Below are positions 17,169 to 26,466 of a stretch of 64,000 nt of DNA, in pieces. The translations under genes were made by a program, and so were the position numbers. The notes under the pieces are model-generated. The model was not told the DNA's origin, ran no database searches, and was given only the letters and a program-made list of their open reading frames with translations. Location: positions 1 through 64,000 of the forward strand of contig JASJAR010000001.1 of NCBI GenBank assembly GCA_030066905.1. Reading direction: 5' to 3'. The first letter of the stretch is position 1, and the number at the start of each line of letters is the position of its first letter. This DNA comes from Paracoccaceae bacterium (GTDB lineage: Bacteria; Pseudomonadota; Alphaproteobacteria; Rhodobacterales; Rhodobacteraceae).

Positions 17169-18106
17169 ACACAGTTCAGATTTCAATCGTGATCGGTGAC
17201 GGCTTTCCGCTGCTCTCACTGGCCTTCGTCACCGAGCCGCTGCGCCTTGCCAACCGCGACGCCCAACGGCCGTTGTTTTCCTGGCGCATCCTCAGTCCGG
17301 ACGGCAATCGGCCGGCATCGTCCAGCGGACGGCGGATCGACGTCGATGGACCGCTCGACGACCGTCCCGCCGACGCGGTCATCCTTCTGGCGTCCTATTT
17401 CGCCGACAAGATGATCTCGAGCCGGCTCGTTGACTGGCTCCGCCGTCGCGCGAGGTCCGGCGCGCTCATGGGATGCGTCGATACCGGCGCGTTGATCTTC
17501 GCCGAGGCCGGCCTCCTCGAGCGGCAGCCCGCAGCGGTGCATCACGAAGCGATCGACACCTTGCGTGAAACCCACGGCGAGCACCGGTTCTCCGACAGGC
17601 TTTACGACATGCATCTCAACAGGTGTTCCAGCGCAGGCGGTGTCGCCACCTTCGACATGAGCCTTGCCCTGATTGCGCGCTTCGGAGATCCGAAACTCGC
17701 CAGACGGGTGGCCCAAACCCTGAACTACCGTCCTCTGGAAGACCCGCGCGCTTCGGGGGCCTTCGGCCGCGACTGGTCCATTCAGCGCCTCGACAAGACA
17801 CTCGCGAAATCCGTTGGAATCATGTCGGAAAACCTGGAGACCCCCCTGCCGATCTGCGAGGTTTCGCGGCGTGTAGGGCTGCCGGTGTGGAAACTGCGGC
17901 GCCTGTTTCACCGGCACCTGAAGATGTCGCCGCGGGCTTACTACCTCGACCTGCGGCTGGACCGGGCCCGCAACCTGTTGCGGAACTCGAACGAAAAGGT
18001 CCGGACGGTGGCGATGATGTGCGGCTTTCCAGCAACCGAAAGCCTCAGTCGCGGCTACAAGGCGCGCTACGGCGTTTCGCCGAGCAAGGACCGGCTGCTG
18101 ACCTGA
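17156..18106 (+). CDS. GlxA/CdhR-type AraC-family transcriptional regulator
   Basis: The roughly 316-residue protein has an N-terminal DJ-1/PfpI-like domain (about 1-185, with FPLLSLAFVTEPLRLAN and GCVDTGALIFAEAGLL). A C-terminal AraC double helix-turn-helix follows (about 215-310, ending VAMMCGFPATESLSRGYKARYGVSP). This architecture is shared with CdhR and GbdR, regulators of carnitine and glycine betaine catabolism. The start is uncertain. TTG 17156 preserves the first strand of the N-terminal domain, and GTG 17189 is an alternative. It is divergent from the CoA-ester cluster and probably activates it. Confidence 0.85.
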   Translation: MTSKNTVQISIVIGDGFPLLSLAFVTEPLRLANRDAQRPLFSWRILSPDGNRPASSSGRRIDVDGPLDDRPADAVILLASYFADKMISSRLVDWLRRRARSGALMGCVDTGALIFAEAGLLERQPAAVHHEAIDTLRETHGEHRFSDRLYDMHLNRCSSAGGVATFDMSLALIARFGDPKLARRVAQTLNYRPLEDPRASGAFGRDWSIQRLDKTLAKSVGIMSENLETPLPICEVSRRVGLPVWKLRRLFHRHLKMSPRAYYLDLRLDRARNLLRNSNEKVRTVAMMCGFPATESLSRGYKARYGVSPSKDRLLT

Positions 18107-18115
18107 CGGCCGTGC

Positions 18116-18135
18116 CCCGCCGGGACGCCGGCGGG
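18116..18135. terminator. GC-rich hairpin between convergent genes
   Basis: CCCGCCGG-GACG-CCGGCGGG forms an 8-base perfect stem with a 4-base loop, 10 bases past the regulator stop and before the convergent dctM end. No T-run follows, so it is at best an atypical bidirectional terminator. Confidence 0.35.
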
Positions 18136-18204
18136 CCAAGCGCCGGGCACCCACCTTCTTCTTGGCGTTCGCGACGGACCGCGCGGGCGCGCTGTGGGGG
18201 GGCG

Positions 18205-19563
18205 TCAGCTGGTGAGTGTCTCCGGCAGGAAGAGGGCGATCTGGGGGAAGAGGATCAAGAGGCCGATCATCGCGATCATCGCGAACCAGAACGGCCAGAT
18301 GCCGCGGAAGATCTCGCCCATGGGAACCCGCGGGACGAGGGACTTCACGATGAAGACGTTGATCCCGACGGGCGGGCTGATCATGCCCATTTCGAGCACG
18401 ATCACGAGGATGATCCCGAACCAGATCAGGTCCCAGTCGAGGGCCAGCGCGATCGGGATCACCACCGGGATGGTCAGAACGAGCATCGCGATGGTTTCGA
18501 GGAACATCCCCAGAAAGATGTAGATCAGGATGATGATCAGAAGGATGCCGAGCTCGCCGATCGGCAGCGAGGTCAGCACCGCCACCAGGTCGGCCGGCAC
18601 TTCGGTGAGCGCGATGAAGGGGATGAAGACGAAGGCGCCGATGATGATGAGAAAGATCGTCGCCGTGGCGTTCATCGTCTGCAGGATGACGATGCGGGAT
18701 TTCTCCCAGGTCAGCGACCGGCGCCAGGCGGCGACGAGGAAGGTCAGGAAGGCGCCGACCGAGGAGGCCTCCACCGGTGTGAAGAAGCCCGTATACATCC
18801 CCCCGATGGTGATCAGGACGACCGCGAGGATCGGCACGGTCTGCCACAGGGCGGTAAAGCGCGCTTCGCGGCTGGCCTTCTCGCCCGGGGGTCCGGCCTC
18901 GGGCTTGCGCGAGACGGTGAAGTAGATCGCGCCGATGAAGAGCAGGGTGAGGATGATGCCGGGGAACACGCCCGCCATGAAGAGCCGGCCGATGGACTGG
19001 TCGGTGAGCACCGCATAGATGATCATCCCCCCCGAGGGCGGGATCAGAAACCCGAGCGTGCCGCCGGCGGCCACCGAGCCCGTCGCGAGGCTGTCGGCGT
19101 ATTTGTAGCGCTTCATCTCCGGCAGGGCGACCCGGCCCATGGTGACCGCCGAGGCCAGCGACGAGCCCGAGAGCGCGGCAAAGCCCGCGCAGGCCGCGAT
19201 GGTCGCCGAAGCGAGCCCGCCCCTGAGATGCCCCAGCCAGCGATAGGCGGCGGTGAACAGGTCGTTCGACATCCCCGACACGCCCGCAAGCGTGCCCATC
19301 AGCACGAACATCGGAATGACGAGGAGGTTGAACTCCGAGGCCGCCTCGAAGGCTTCGCCGGAGAGGTTGGAGAAGGCGATGTTGAGCCCGCGCGACCAGG
19401 CCTGCCCGGCGTCCATCCCGACCCCGATGAAGGTGTTGGCATTTGCGATGATCGTCCCCACGAAGCCCACCGCGAGCATCGACAGCGCCACCGGAAAGCG
19501 GAGCGCCAGGAGGGCAAAGAGAACCAGAAGGCCGAGAATGCCCAGAAGCGTCATGCTGATCAT
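18205..19563 (-). CDS. dctM: TRAP transporter large permease (DctM)
   Basis: A 452-residue polytopic membrane protein of the DctM family, the sodium-coupled transport subunit of TRAP systems. Typical segments include AACAGFAALSGSSLASAVTMGRVALPEM, GFLIPPSGGMIIYAVLTD and ISPPVGINVFIVKS (shown in parts), within about 12 to 13 predicted helices. Its ATG overlaps the stop of dctQ. The complete DctPQM set lies on the minus strand, convergent with the GlxA-type regulator. Confidence 0.93.
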   Translation of the reverse strand: MISMTLLGILGLLVLFALLALRFPVALSMLAVGFVGTIIANANTFIGVGMDAGQAWSRGLNIAFSNLSGEAFEAASEFNLLVIPMFVLMGTLAGVSGMSNDLFTAAYRWLGHLRGGLASATIAACAGFAALSGSSLASAVTMGRVALPEMKRYKYADSLATGSVAAGGTLGFLIPPSGGMIIYAVLTDQSIGRLFMAGVFPGIILTLLFIGAIYFTVSRKPEAGPPGEKASREARFTALWQTVPILAVVLITIGGMYTGFFTPVEASSVGAFLTFLVAAWRRSLTWEKSRIVILQTMNATATIFLIIIGAFVFIPFIALTEVPADLVAVLTSLPIGELGILLIIILIYIFLGMFLETIAMLVLTIPVVIPIALALDWDLIWFGIILVIVLEMGMISPPVGINVFIVKSLVPRVPMGEIFRGIWPFWFAMIAMIGLLILFPQIALFLPETLTS

Positions 19564-20099
19564 TCGAGTTCACCGCCCACTTTGAGCTTCGGAGCCTTGC
19601 CGAACAGCACGATCTGCCAGATGTCGAGGATCAGGACGAGAACGTAGACGGCGATCGACAGGGCGAGGAGGTAGTAGAACGGCCCGTAGGGGATCAGCAG
19701 CAGCTGCGTCGTTTCCCCAAAGCGCGCCGCGCTGCCGCCGGCATGCCAGAGCTGCCAGGCCATGATCGCGAGGATCGCCACGCCGAGCGCTTTGACGAAG
19801 ACCAGCGACCACTTGGCGAACCGTTCGGACATGGAGGATTCCAGCACCTCGATCTCGATATGCGCCCCCGTCCGCGCCCCGAGCGCGATGGAGAGCGCGA
19901 CGATCACGATCAGCAGGATCACCATGACATCCTCGGCCCCGATGATCGGATTGTTCAGCGCCTTGCGCATGATCAGCACGTTGAACACCGACAAAACCAC
20001 AAGGCTTCCCAGCCCAAGCCCCCCGCCCACAAGCGAGACCCACATCAGAACGCGGTCAAGCACCGCGACGACTTTGTTGCTTTTGTGTTCGGTTTCCAT
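19560..20099 (-). CDS. dctQ: TRAP transporter small permease (DctQ)
   Basis: A 179-residue protein with four predicted membrane helices. It resembles the DctQ family (NPIIGAEDVMVILLIVIVALS in the centre, ARTGAHIEIEVL). DctQ pairs with DctM. The start METEHKSNK was chosen over a longer frame that lacks a ribosome site. About 200 bases separate it from dctP upstream, with no gene in between. Confidence 0.88.
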   Translation of the reverse strand: METEHKSNKVVAVLDRVLMWVSLVGGGLGLGSLVVLSVFNVLIMRKALNNPIIGAEDVMVILLIVIVALSIALGARTGAHIEIEVLESSMSERFAKWSLVFVKALGVAILAIMAWQLWHAGGSAARFGETTQLLLIPYGPFYYLLALSIAVYVLVLILDIWQIVLFGKAPKLKVGGELE

Positions 20100-20298
20100 G
20101 CCTAGAACCTTGCGGGGGCGGAATGTGCCGGCGACGGGCCCGGCGCGCATTCGCCGTAGCTGCCGGTTGTGTCCTGTTTCAGGGAACGACGTCCGACCGG
20201 TGAGAGGCCCATCGACGGATGACGGGGGGGGGTCGGTCCGGGGCGATCCGCCGCGCGCCACGGTCCGAAGGCCCCTGGCGCGCGACGCTTCTCATGGC

Positions 20299-21315
20299 TT
20301 ACTGGTTCAGTGCCTCGTAGATTTCCTGCGCGTTGCCGATGCCGCGGTCTGTGTAGTCGGCATAGATCTCTTCCATACCCGCCAGCAGGGCGTCTTCCAT
20401 CTTCGCGCGCTCTTCGTCCGAAACGACAATCCATTCGAAGTTCATGTCGCCCGAGTCGAGCTGCGCATTGACCCAGTCGAGCGCCATATCGTCGGCGTGC
20501 TGGAACGAGGCGGCCAGCTCCAGCGACATCGGCAGACCGGCGATCTCGTCAATGATCGCGCGGTGCTCGTCGGAGAGACCCTCGTAGCGCTCCCTGTTCA
20601 TGGCGATGAAGGCCACCTGGAAGGTTGCCGGCGTGTTGACCACTGCGTAATCGACCACGTCGTCGAGGTTCCAGGGCGGCATCAGGTTGTTGAGCGTGGT
20701 CACAACCGCATCGATCAGCCCGGTGCTGAGGCCGGTGTAATGCTCGTCGACCGGCAGGGCGACGGGCACCGCGCCCATGCCTTGCAGCATCGGGATCGTG
20801 GTGTTGGCGAAGGGCACGACCTTCGCGCCCTGCATGCCTTCGAGGGTCGAGACGTCGCGGTTGCCGACGAGCACGCTGCCGGCGGCGGTACCTAGGGCCA
20901 GGAGTTTCACGTCGGACCATTCATCGGCGAGGTATTCGTCGTAGACCGCCCAGATACGACGGGTGGAATCTTCGCCGTCGGTGGCCTTGCCGGGCAGGAT
21001 CGCCAGCATGGTTTTCGGAAACAGCGTCGGCGTGAGCGCGGCTAGCCCGAAGGTGATGTCACCGACCCCTTCCACGGCGCGCTTGTATTGCTGAACCGGC
21101 CCCGAGCCCAATTGGCCAGCGGGGTAGAGTTTCATCGTCAGCGTGCCACCCGAGCGCTTCTCGATCTCCTCGCCGAACCAGGCGAAGACGCCGACATTCG
21201 ACTCATGGGTCGGCGGCACGAACGTCGCCACACTCAGCTCTTCTGCCGCGGCATACTGGCTCGTAAATGCGAGTGCGAGTGCCGTCGCTGCCGTCAGACC
21301 AAGTTTCTTCAACAT
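20299..21315 (-). CDS. dctP: TRAP transporter solute-binding protein (DctP)
   Basis: A 338-residue periplasmic binding protein with a signal peptide (MLKKLGLTAATALALAFTS up to AAAEE). DctP-family features include MKLYPAGQLGSG, the helix after it, and VVTTLNNLMPPWNLDDVVDYAV in the pocket region. The ATG is preceded by GGAGGAGAC. The substrate is unknown. The neighbouring clusters suggest a carboxylate-bearing compound such as a betaine or an aromatic or branched acid. Confidence 0.9.
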   Translation of the reverse strand: MLKKLGLTAATALALAFTSQYAAAEELSVATFVPPTHESNVGVFAWFGEEIEKRSGGTLTMKLYPAGQLGSGPVQQYKRAVEGVGDITFGLAALTPTLFPKTMLAILPGKATDGEDSTRRIWAVYDEYLADEWSDVKLLALGTAAGSVLVGNRDVSTLEGMQGAKVVPFANTTIPMLQGMGAVPVALPVDEHYTGLSTGLIDAVVTTLNNLMPPWNLDDVVDYAVVNTPATFQVAFIAMNRERYEGLSDEHRAIIDEIAGLPMSLELAASFQHADDMALDWVNAQLDSGDMNFEWIVVSDEERAKMEDALLAGMEEIYADYTDRGIGNAQEIYEALNQ

Positions 21316-21932
21316 CTTGTCGTCTCCTCCCAAGATTGAGTTAGCCCCGAAAACCGCCGCTCGCGAGCCAACGATCGGGGACCTGTTGCCATCACCACCG
21401 GCCGAACCCCGAAGCCGAAGCGCGGGGTCACTTGACCTGCCGGTAAGGAAACGGGAGAGGCAGCTATGTATCACGTTATCGCCGCCTTTCGACTGCGGTC
21501 GACAAAGCCTCATGCACTCGTGCGATACTCACCGGTTCCCCCAGAAAAATCGACGTTTCCGGAGGTGCATATCGACTGCCACTCAATACTGTCCAATACC
21601 TATTCATTGACATTAATATACCGAAAACGTAACTCATTCCGATGTAGTACGTGGCCCGAAATTGCCGTATCGTGGGGAATTTCGGGGGGTTGGCGGGCGT
21701 TGCTCAGATGACGAAGCGGTCGGAAACGATACCTTCGACGGCCGCTAGAGCGCCCGCCGCCCTCCGTGCCGCGAATGCACGCGTTGCCAGCGCGGGAGCA
21801 CTTCGGGCGGAGCTGTCGTGCATGGAGGGAAGGGCGCAAGCCACGAAGCGCTGAACCGCGTCCCCAAGGCCCCAGGACAGTGCCGCGCTCGGACACGGCG
21901 GACCGGGGGACTTCCGGTTCCAGCCCGGCGGT
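21316..21932. other. 617-base intergenic region without a clear gene
   Basis: This stretch lies upstream of dctP and downstream of the thioesterase gene. It includes an AT-rich patch (about 21590-21650) unusual for the window, with TTGACA at 21607-21612 but no good -10 at the right spacing on the plus strand. The dctP promoter probably lies here. On the minus strand about 55 protein-like residues end at 21704 (ending EGIVSDRFVI), which may be a decayed gene end. Confidence 0.5.
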
Positions 21933-22337
21933 TCAGGCGGTTCGGCTTTCGGGCAGCTCCGGCATCGGGACCCGTCTCGGCCGGCCGTCCGCGTCGAGCG
22001 CAACGAAGGTGAAGGTCGCATCGGTGACCTTGATACTGTCCGAGCTGTCCCGCGCCCGCCGCCAGGCTTCGACATGGATGCGCATGCTGCTTCGCCCAAC
22101 ATCCTCCAATTCGGCAAAGAGCGAGACCTCGTCTCCGACTTGAACCGGCCGGAGGAACGCCATGGCTTCGACGGAGATTGTCGCGGCGCGGCCCCGGGAA
22201 ACACGTGAGGCGACGCTGCCGGCGGCAAGGTCCATCTGCGCCATCAGCCAGCCGCCGAAGATGTCCCCTGCGGGATTGGTGTCGGCCGGCATGGCGATGG
22301 TGCGGATCACGGGCGACGCATTGGGTGGTGCGGCCAT
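21933..22337 (-). CDS. YciA-type acyl-CoA thioesterase
   Basis: A 134-residue single hotdog-domain protein. The signature PADTNPAGDIFGGWLMAQMD near the N-terminus, with the catalytic aspartate in the AQMD segment, is characteristic of the YciA/BFIT acyl-CoA thioesterases. SVEAMAFLRPVQVGDEV follows. It hydrolyses acyl-CoA to free acid and CoA, probably of medium chain length. It begins about 50 bases after the stop of the FAD monooxygenase and may share its transcript. A special role in aromatic metabolism is not evident. Confidence 0.85.
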   Translation of the reverse strand: MAAPPNASPVIRTIAMPADTNPAGDIFGGWLMAQMDLAAGSVASRVSRGRAATISVEAMAFLRPVQVGDEVSLFAELEDVGRSSMRIHVEAWRRARDSSDSIKVTDATFTFVALDADGRPRRVPMPELPESRTA

Positions 22338-22387
22338 CGCTGGGAGGAGAGCGACGCCCTGGAGGAGGCGTCGCCCGTGTCCATCTC

Positions 22388-24169
22388 TTACTCGGCGGCG
22401 GTGCGCGCCGCCTCGGCGGGCGCCCGGCCGAGCACTTTGCCCATGGCGCCGACAAGGTCTTCGCTGGCCGTCGCCGAGATGGCCTGTGCGCGGAAGGCGA
22501 CATGATAGTCCGGCCGCACCAGAAGCGCACCGCTATCGGTCGTGCCGCGGAGTTTGGCGAACTCGCCGTAGTGATCCTCCAGCGCCTGGCCGGGCCCGAT
22601 GAGGTATACTTCGACCTCGACCCCGTACGCCTCGGCCACGGCGGCGGCCGCGTCCCGCCAGGCTTCGCCACCGAGACCGGTCAGCAAGGCGAACCGGCCC
22701 TTGCCGCAGAGGTCCTTCGTGGAGACCGGGGTTCCGTCCGCATGATAGACCCAGGCATGGGGAACTGGCGCCCCGGGGCGCGAAGAGGCCTGATGATAGA
22801 GTTCCTCATCGACGAAGACCTCCGGCTCGGACCCGTCGGAGACGATGGCTGGGCTGTCATAGCGCTGGTTCATCTCCACACCATGGGCGTTGTAGACATA
22901 GTCCGTGCCCGCAATGGCGTCGCGCAGCGCCGTCCTCTGGGCCTCAGCCTCGGGCGTGCTTTCCTTGCGCGCGGCCATGTTGGCGTACATCTCGTCGACA
23001 CTCTTGGCCTTCGGCAGCCCCAGCGCCATGGCAATCGGCGGGAAGTCTCCAAGGGACTTGTTCGCCCGGCCAACGATCTGTTTGCCCACCGGGGCACGCT
23101 CGGTCGTGTAGGTTTCGAGAAGCGAGGGATCCGCCTGGCCCTTGAGCACCATCGCGATCTTCCAGCAGAGATTGAAGCTGTCCTGGATCGAGGTGTTGGA
23201 CCCCAGACCGTTCATCGGCGGGTGGCGATGGATCGCGTCGCCGGCGGCGAATACCCGGCCCTTCTGGAGCTTGGTGGCGTACATGTCGTTGACCGTCCAG
23301 GTGGAGGTCCCCTCGATCTTCACCGGCAGGTCTTGGTCGCCGACGAGATTGCGGACGATCTTCGTCGCAAACGCCTCGTCGATCTCCGGCGGGCCCTGCT
23401 CCACGTCATAGCCCCAGATGGCGAGCCACTTGTTCCACGGACGCACCATGCGGACGACGCCGATGCCGAGCCCGCCGATATCGGACCCCGGCTGGATGAC
23501 CCAGTAGAGAACCGACGGCCGGTGGGCGACATATTCCGTCAGATCGGCCTCGAACAGCATGTTGATCGAGCCTGAGAGGCCCATCTTGCCTTCGAGCGGC
23601 AGGTCAAGGTCCTCCACGATCTGCGAATTGGCCCCGTCGGCGCCGATCATGTATTTCGCGCGCACCTCGAACTCAGCGCCCGTCAGGCGGTCGCGCATCT
23701 GGGCGGTGACCCCGTCGGCGTCCTGGGTGTGGCCGAGATATTCGGTGTCGAATCGCACCTTGGTGCCGTCGAGAGCGGCCGACTTCACAAGGATCGGTTC
23801 GAGATAGTTCTGCGGGATGTCGCACATCGAAGTGGGCGAGCATTCGTCGTAATCGGCCCTGCGGCGCACGTCGGTGCCCCAGGTGCGAATCCGGCCGAAC
23901 TCCTCGCCCGCAAGCGAGGCGCAGATCGTGTTCTCGCCCATCAGGTCGTTCGGGACGGCCCATTTGTGCACTTCGTCCTCGAGCCCCATGTCGCGGATGA
24001 CTTCCATGGTCCGTTGGTTGGTGATGTGGGCCCGCGGCGTCGGCGCCGTCCAGCCATACTTGTTCACCAGAAGCGCCTTGACGCCGAGGCGGCCCAACAG
24101 CGCGGCTGCCGACGCGCCCGCAGGCCCCGTGCCGACAATCAAGACGTCGGTTTCGTAATCTGTGCTCAT
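22388..24169 (-). CDS. FAD-dependent phenol/resorcinol hydroxylase-type monooxygenase
   Basis: A 593-residue class A flavoprotein monooxygenase of the phenol 2-monooxygenase/TfdB group. It has an N-terminal FAD motif GTGPAGASAAALLGRLG (about 13-29), the DG motif MIGADGANSQ, the second FAD motif GDAIHRHPPMNGLGSNT, and a C-terminal thioredoxin-like domain. It would hydroxylate a phenolic ring using NAD(P)H and oxygen. Placed beside an intradiol dioxygenase and facing maleylacetate reductase genes, resorcinol or a related phenol giving hydroxyquinol is a likely substrate. The start is the ATG preceded by GGGAGGAT. Confidence 0.85.
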   Translation of the reverse strand: MSTDYETDVLIVGTGPAGASAAALLGRLGVKALLVNKYGWTAPTPRAHITNQRTMEVIRDMGLEDEVHKWAVPNDLMGENTICASLAGEEFGRIRTWGTDVRRRADYDECSPTSMCDIPQNYLEPILVKSAALDGTKVRFDTEYLGHTQDADGVTAQMRDRLTGAEFEVRAKYMIGADGANSQIVEDLDLPLEGKMGLSGSINMLFEADLTEYVAHRPSVLYWVIQPGSDIGGLGIGVVRMVRPWNKWLAIWGYDVEQGPPEIDEAFATKIVRNLVGDQDLPVKIEGTSTWTVNDMYATKLQKGRVFAAGDAIHRHPPMNGLGSNTSIQDSFNLCWKIAMVLKGQADPSLLETYTTERAPVGKQIVGRANKSLGDFPPIAMALGLPKAKSVDEMYANMAARKESTPEAEAQRTALRDAIAGTDYVYNAHGVEMNQRYDSPAIVSDGSEPEVFVDEELYHQASSRPGAPVPHAWVYHADGTPVSTKDLCGKGRFALLTGLGGEAWRDAAAAVAEAYGVEVEVYLIGPGQALEDHYGEFAKLRGTTDSGALLVRPDYHVAFRAQAISATASEDLVGAMGKVLGRAPAEAARTAAE

Positions 24170-24271
24170 TTGATCCTCCCGGATGTCCGGCGCGTCCGCG
24201 CTCCTCAGATGGTGGAGCAGCATGCCCACCCTCAAGACTGCCGCAAATTGTAAGAATTCGAGCGTTACGTC

Positions 24272-24285
24272 CCAATACTTATTGG
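24272..24285. promoter_or_regulatory. Inverted repeat CCAATA-CT-TATTGG upstream of monooxygenase
   Basis: Six-base perfect arms around two bases, about 103 bases before the monooxygenase ATG. CCAATAC recurs upstream of the intradiol dioxygenase and the metallo-hydrolase genes of the same cluster, so it is a candidate LysR site. Confidence 0.42.
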
Positions 24286-24315
24286 TGCCGGATTCTATTT
24301 GGTTTCGGTATGGCT

Positions 24316-25203
24316 TCAGCCGCCGAAATCCACTCCGCGCAGCACGTTGAGGAAGGCCTTGAGAACGGGGGGCTGATTGTCGGCGCGGTAGACGCAGGCC
24401 GAAGGCGCGGTGAGAGCGGTGTTGGCCAGCGGTACATAGGCGATGGTCGGAAAGGCAAGCGAGGCAATCGCTTGCGGCACGATCGTAAACCGCTCGCCGG
24501 CAGACACCAGCGCCAGGGCCGAGGTCGAATCCGTCGCCATATCGGTGACCTCGATCGACAGCCCGGCATCGAGAAAATATTGCAGGACGGTATCGGCAAA
24601 GCTGGGGCGGTCGCCGCTTGGAAAGAGCACCGCAGGCAGGCCTGTGAGATCGGCCAAGGTCAACTCCTCGCGCCGCGCGAGAGCGGAATCCTCGGGCACG
24701 GCGGCAAAGAGCGCCTCGGACGTGAGCTGCTCGATCTTCAACCCGCTTGTTGGCGAATAAAAGCGTCCGAAGCCGATATGGATGCGCCCATCGGCAATGG
24801 CTCCGATCTGTTCGCGCTTGCCCATGCGCACCAGCGATACCTGGGTTTCGGGATACTCCTGGTGGAACTTGCGCAGCGCGAAGGGCACGACGCGGTAGAC
24901 GGTGGAGCCGAAGAAGGCCACGTCGAGCCGCCCCAGTTCCCCCTTCTCCGCCGCCTGGGTCCGCGCCACCGCCGATCCGGCCTGGGCAAGAATCTTCTGA
25001 GCATCGGCAAGGAAGGTCTTGCCGGCATCCGTCAGTTCGACGCCCTTCGACGTGCGGATCAGGAGCGTGGCCTTGAGCTCGTGCTCCAGTGCCTGAATCT
25101 GGCGGCTGATGGGGGGCTGGGAGACGTTCAGACGTTCGGCCGCGCGGCCGATATTCTGCTCTTCCGCCACCGCCACGAAGTAGCGCAATTGCCGAAATTC
25201 CAT
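24316..25203 (-). CDS. LysR-family regulator of the aromatic cluster
   Basis: A 295-residue LysR regulator. The N-terminal winged helix MEFRQLRYFVAVAEEQNIGR onward, with AAERLNVSQPPISRQIQALE, closely resembles the CatR/ClcR/TfdR group that controls intradiol aromatic pathways with muconate-type inducers. The effector domain covers about 90-295. It sits between the monooxygenase and CMD-domain genes in the same orientation. It probably senses a ring-cleavage product and activates the dioxygenase and monooxygenase promoters. Confidence 0.9.
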   Translation of the reverse strand: MEFRQLRYFVAVAEEQNIGRAAERLNVSQPPISRQIQALEHELKATLLIRTSKGVELTDAGKTFLADAQKILAQAGSAVARTQAAEKGELGRLDVAFFGSTVYRVVPFALRKFHQEYPETQVSLVRMGKREQIGAIADGRIHIGFGRFYSPTSGLKIEQLTSEALFAAVPEDSALARREELTLADLTGLPAVLFPSGDRPSFADTVLQYFLDAGLSIEVTDMATDSTSALALVSAGERFTIVPQAIASLAFPTIAYVPLANTALTAPSACVYRADNQPPVLKAFLNVLRGVDFGG

Positions 25204-25483
25204 GAATGCTCCGTTGCACTTTCGGTATCGCCACAATGGCAAGCGATGCTCAAGCCGTCTAGGGGCGATATCGGCGCGACGGCGCGTCCCGGCCTGCGCG
25301 ACCTCAACACCGGGCGCTACGAAGGCCCGTAGGAGACCCGACCGGTCCGGCAAGTGCCGATGGCCGTGCGGCCGACGTCGCCGCCCCCCTAAACGGCGTC
25401 GCTCGTTCGGCGCGCCTCGGGTCCGTCCCCCGCTGCGGAGAGATCGAAGACCAACGCCGGCAAGAAAGGACCGAAACCCAGGG

Positions 25484-26275
25484 TCATTCGGCGGCCCTCA
25501 CCCCCACACCGCGCGCGTCGATGGCGTCGCAGACGACGTTCATCGCGGCGAAGGCGGCGGGGAAGCCGATGAACGGCACGGTCTGGATGACGATTTCGGA
25601 CAGTTCGGCCTCGGCCACGCCGTGGTCGAGCAGGGTTTCAGCGAACTTCCGCAGGGATTGGGTCGCGCGCGGTTCGCAGGTCATCGCGGCGAGGGCGCAG
25701 ATCAGGCGCCCGCGCAGGTCAAGCCCCGGTCGGCTCCAGATCGCCCCGTAGCCGTATTCGGCCGCCAGATCGTAGAGCTCGCCCATATGGGCACGGTCGG
25801 GATCCGAGTAGCCCGACGACCCACGATCGCCATGCAGCTGGGTCCGCAGATCGATAGAAATCGCCGCAAGATCCGCATCGATGTCGTCGGCAGGCAGGGC
25901 GAATTCACCCAAGCCGGCCTCTCTGAAGGCGCTCTCGACCTTCGTGAACCCCGCATAGATCGCGCATTGCAGGAACAGCTCGGAGATTTCCACCCGGCTG
26001 AGACCGGATTGCACGGCCTGATGCGTCAGCCCCCGCAACCGATGTGTCGCGCCGCGCACGCAGGCGGCAGACAGCCAGACGATGAACCGCGACCTCAGGT
26101 CGAGCCGGTCGCGCACCATGATAACGCCGCGCTCGTATTCCGAGATAAGGCGGCGCACGTCCCCGGGCACGGCCGCATCGATCTCGTGCAGATCGAGTGC
26201 AGCCTCGAACGCCTGGGCGGTGGCGTAGATGTTGCGGCGGGTGAAAGACGGCCCGCCGGGCTCATCATCGCGCAT
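25484..26275 (-). CDS. Double carboxymuconolactone decarboxylase-domain protein
   Basis: A 263-residue protein with two CMD repeats: about residues 50-125 (RSRFIVWLSAACVRGATHRL onward) and 165-250 (RGRLICALAAMTCEPRATQSL, then VPFIGFPAAFAAM). The AhpD-type CXXC pair is absent, so it is not a disulfide reductase. Such double-CMD proteins occur in aromatic clusters. The classical role is decarboxylation of a muconolactone, which hydroxyquinol degradation does not require. Its function here is therefore open. Confidence 0.78.
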   Translation of the reverse strand: MRDDEPGGPSFTRRNIYATAQAFEAALDLHEIDAAVPGDVRRLISEYERGVIMVRDRLDLRSRFIVWLSAACVRGATHRLRGLTHQAVQSGLSRVEISELFLQCAIYAGFTKVESAFREAGLGEFALPADDIDADLAAISIDLRTQLHGDRGSSGYSDPDRAHMGELYDLAAEYGYGAIWSRPGLDLRGRLICALAAMTCEPRATQSLRKFAETLLDHGVAEAELSEIVIQTVPFIGFPAAFAAMNVVCDAIDARGVGVRAAE

Positions 26276-26466
26276 GGCGGACGCTCACAATTCCGGCATC
26301 GGGGTGCCGCGGGTAAACCGGCGCCGCGGCCGACTGGGCTATCTCAACGGTCATGTTTGCCAACCTTACCTGCAATGTCCCGGTCAACGGCGCGCGCCGC
26401 GACGCGCGCCGTGTCGGCAGAGATGCCCGGCCCCGGCGACCAGCCCCGGAACCGGATACGCTACGG

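Noticed and set aside
17216-19647. Very long open frames on both strands over the regulator and dctM
   Set aside because: They are Arg-, Asp- and Glu-rich shadow frames of the AraC-type regulator and TRAP permease.
21607-21640. TTGACA as a plus-strand sigma-70 promoter
   Set aside because: The hexamer is perfect, but the -10 at proper spacing (TAACTC) is poor and no plus-strand gene follows.
22388-25234. 948-codon minus-strand frame suggesting a LysR-monooxygenase fusion
   Set aside because: The LysR gene is in a different frame. The extension upstream of 24169 is an out-of-frame shadow, and the monooxygenase has its own ribosome site.
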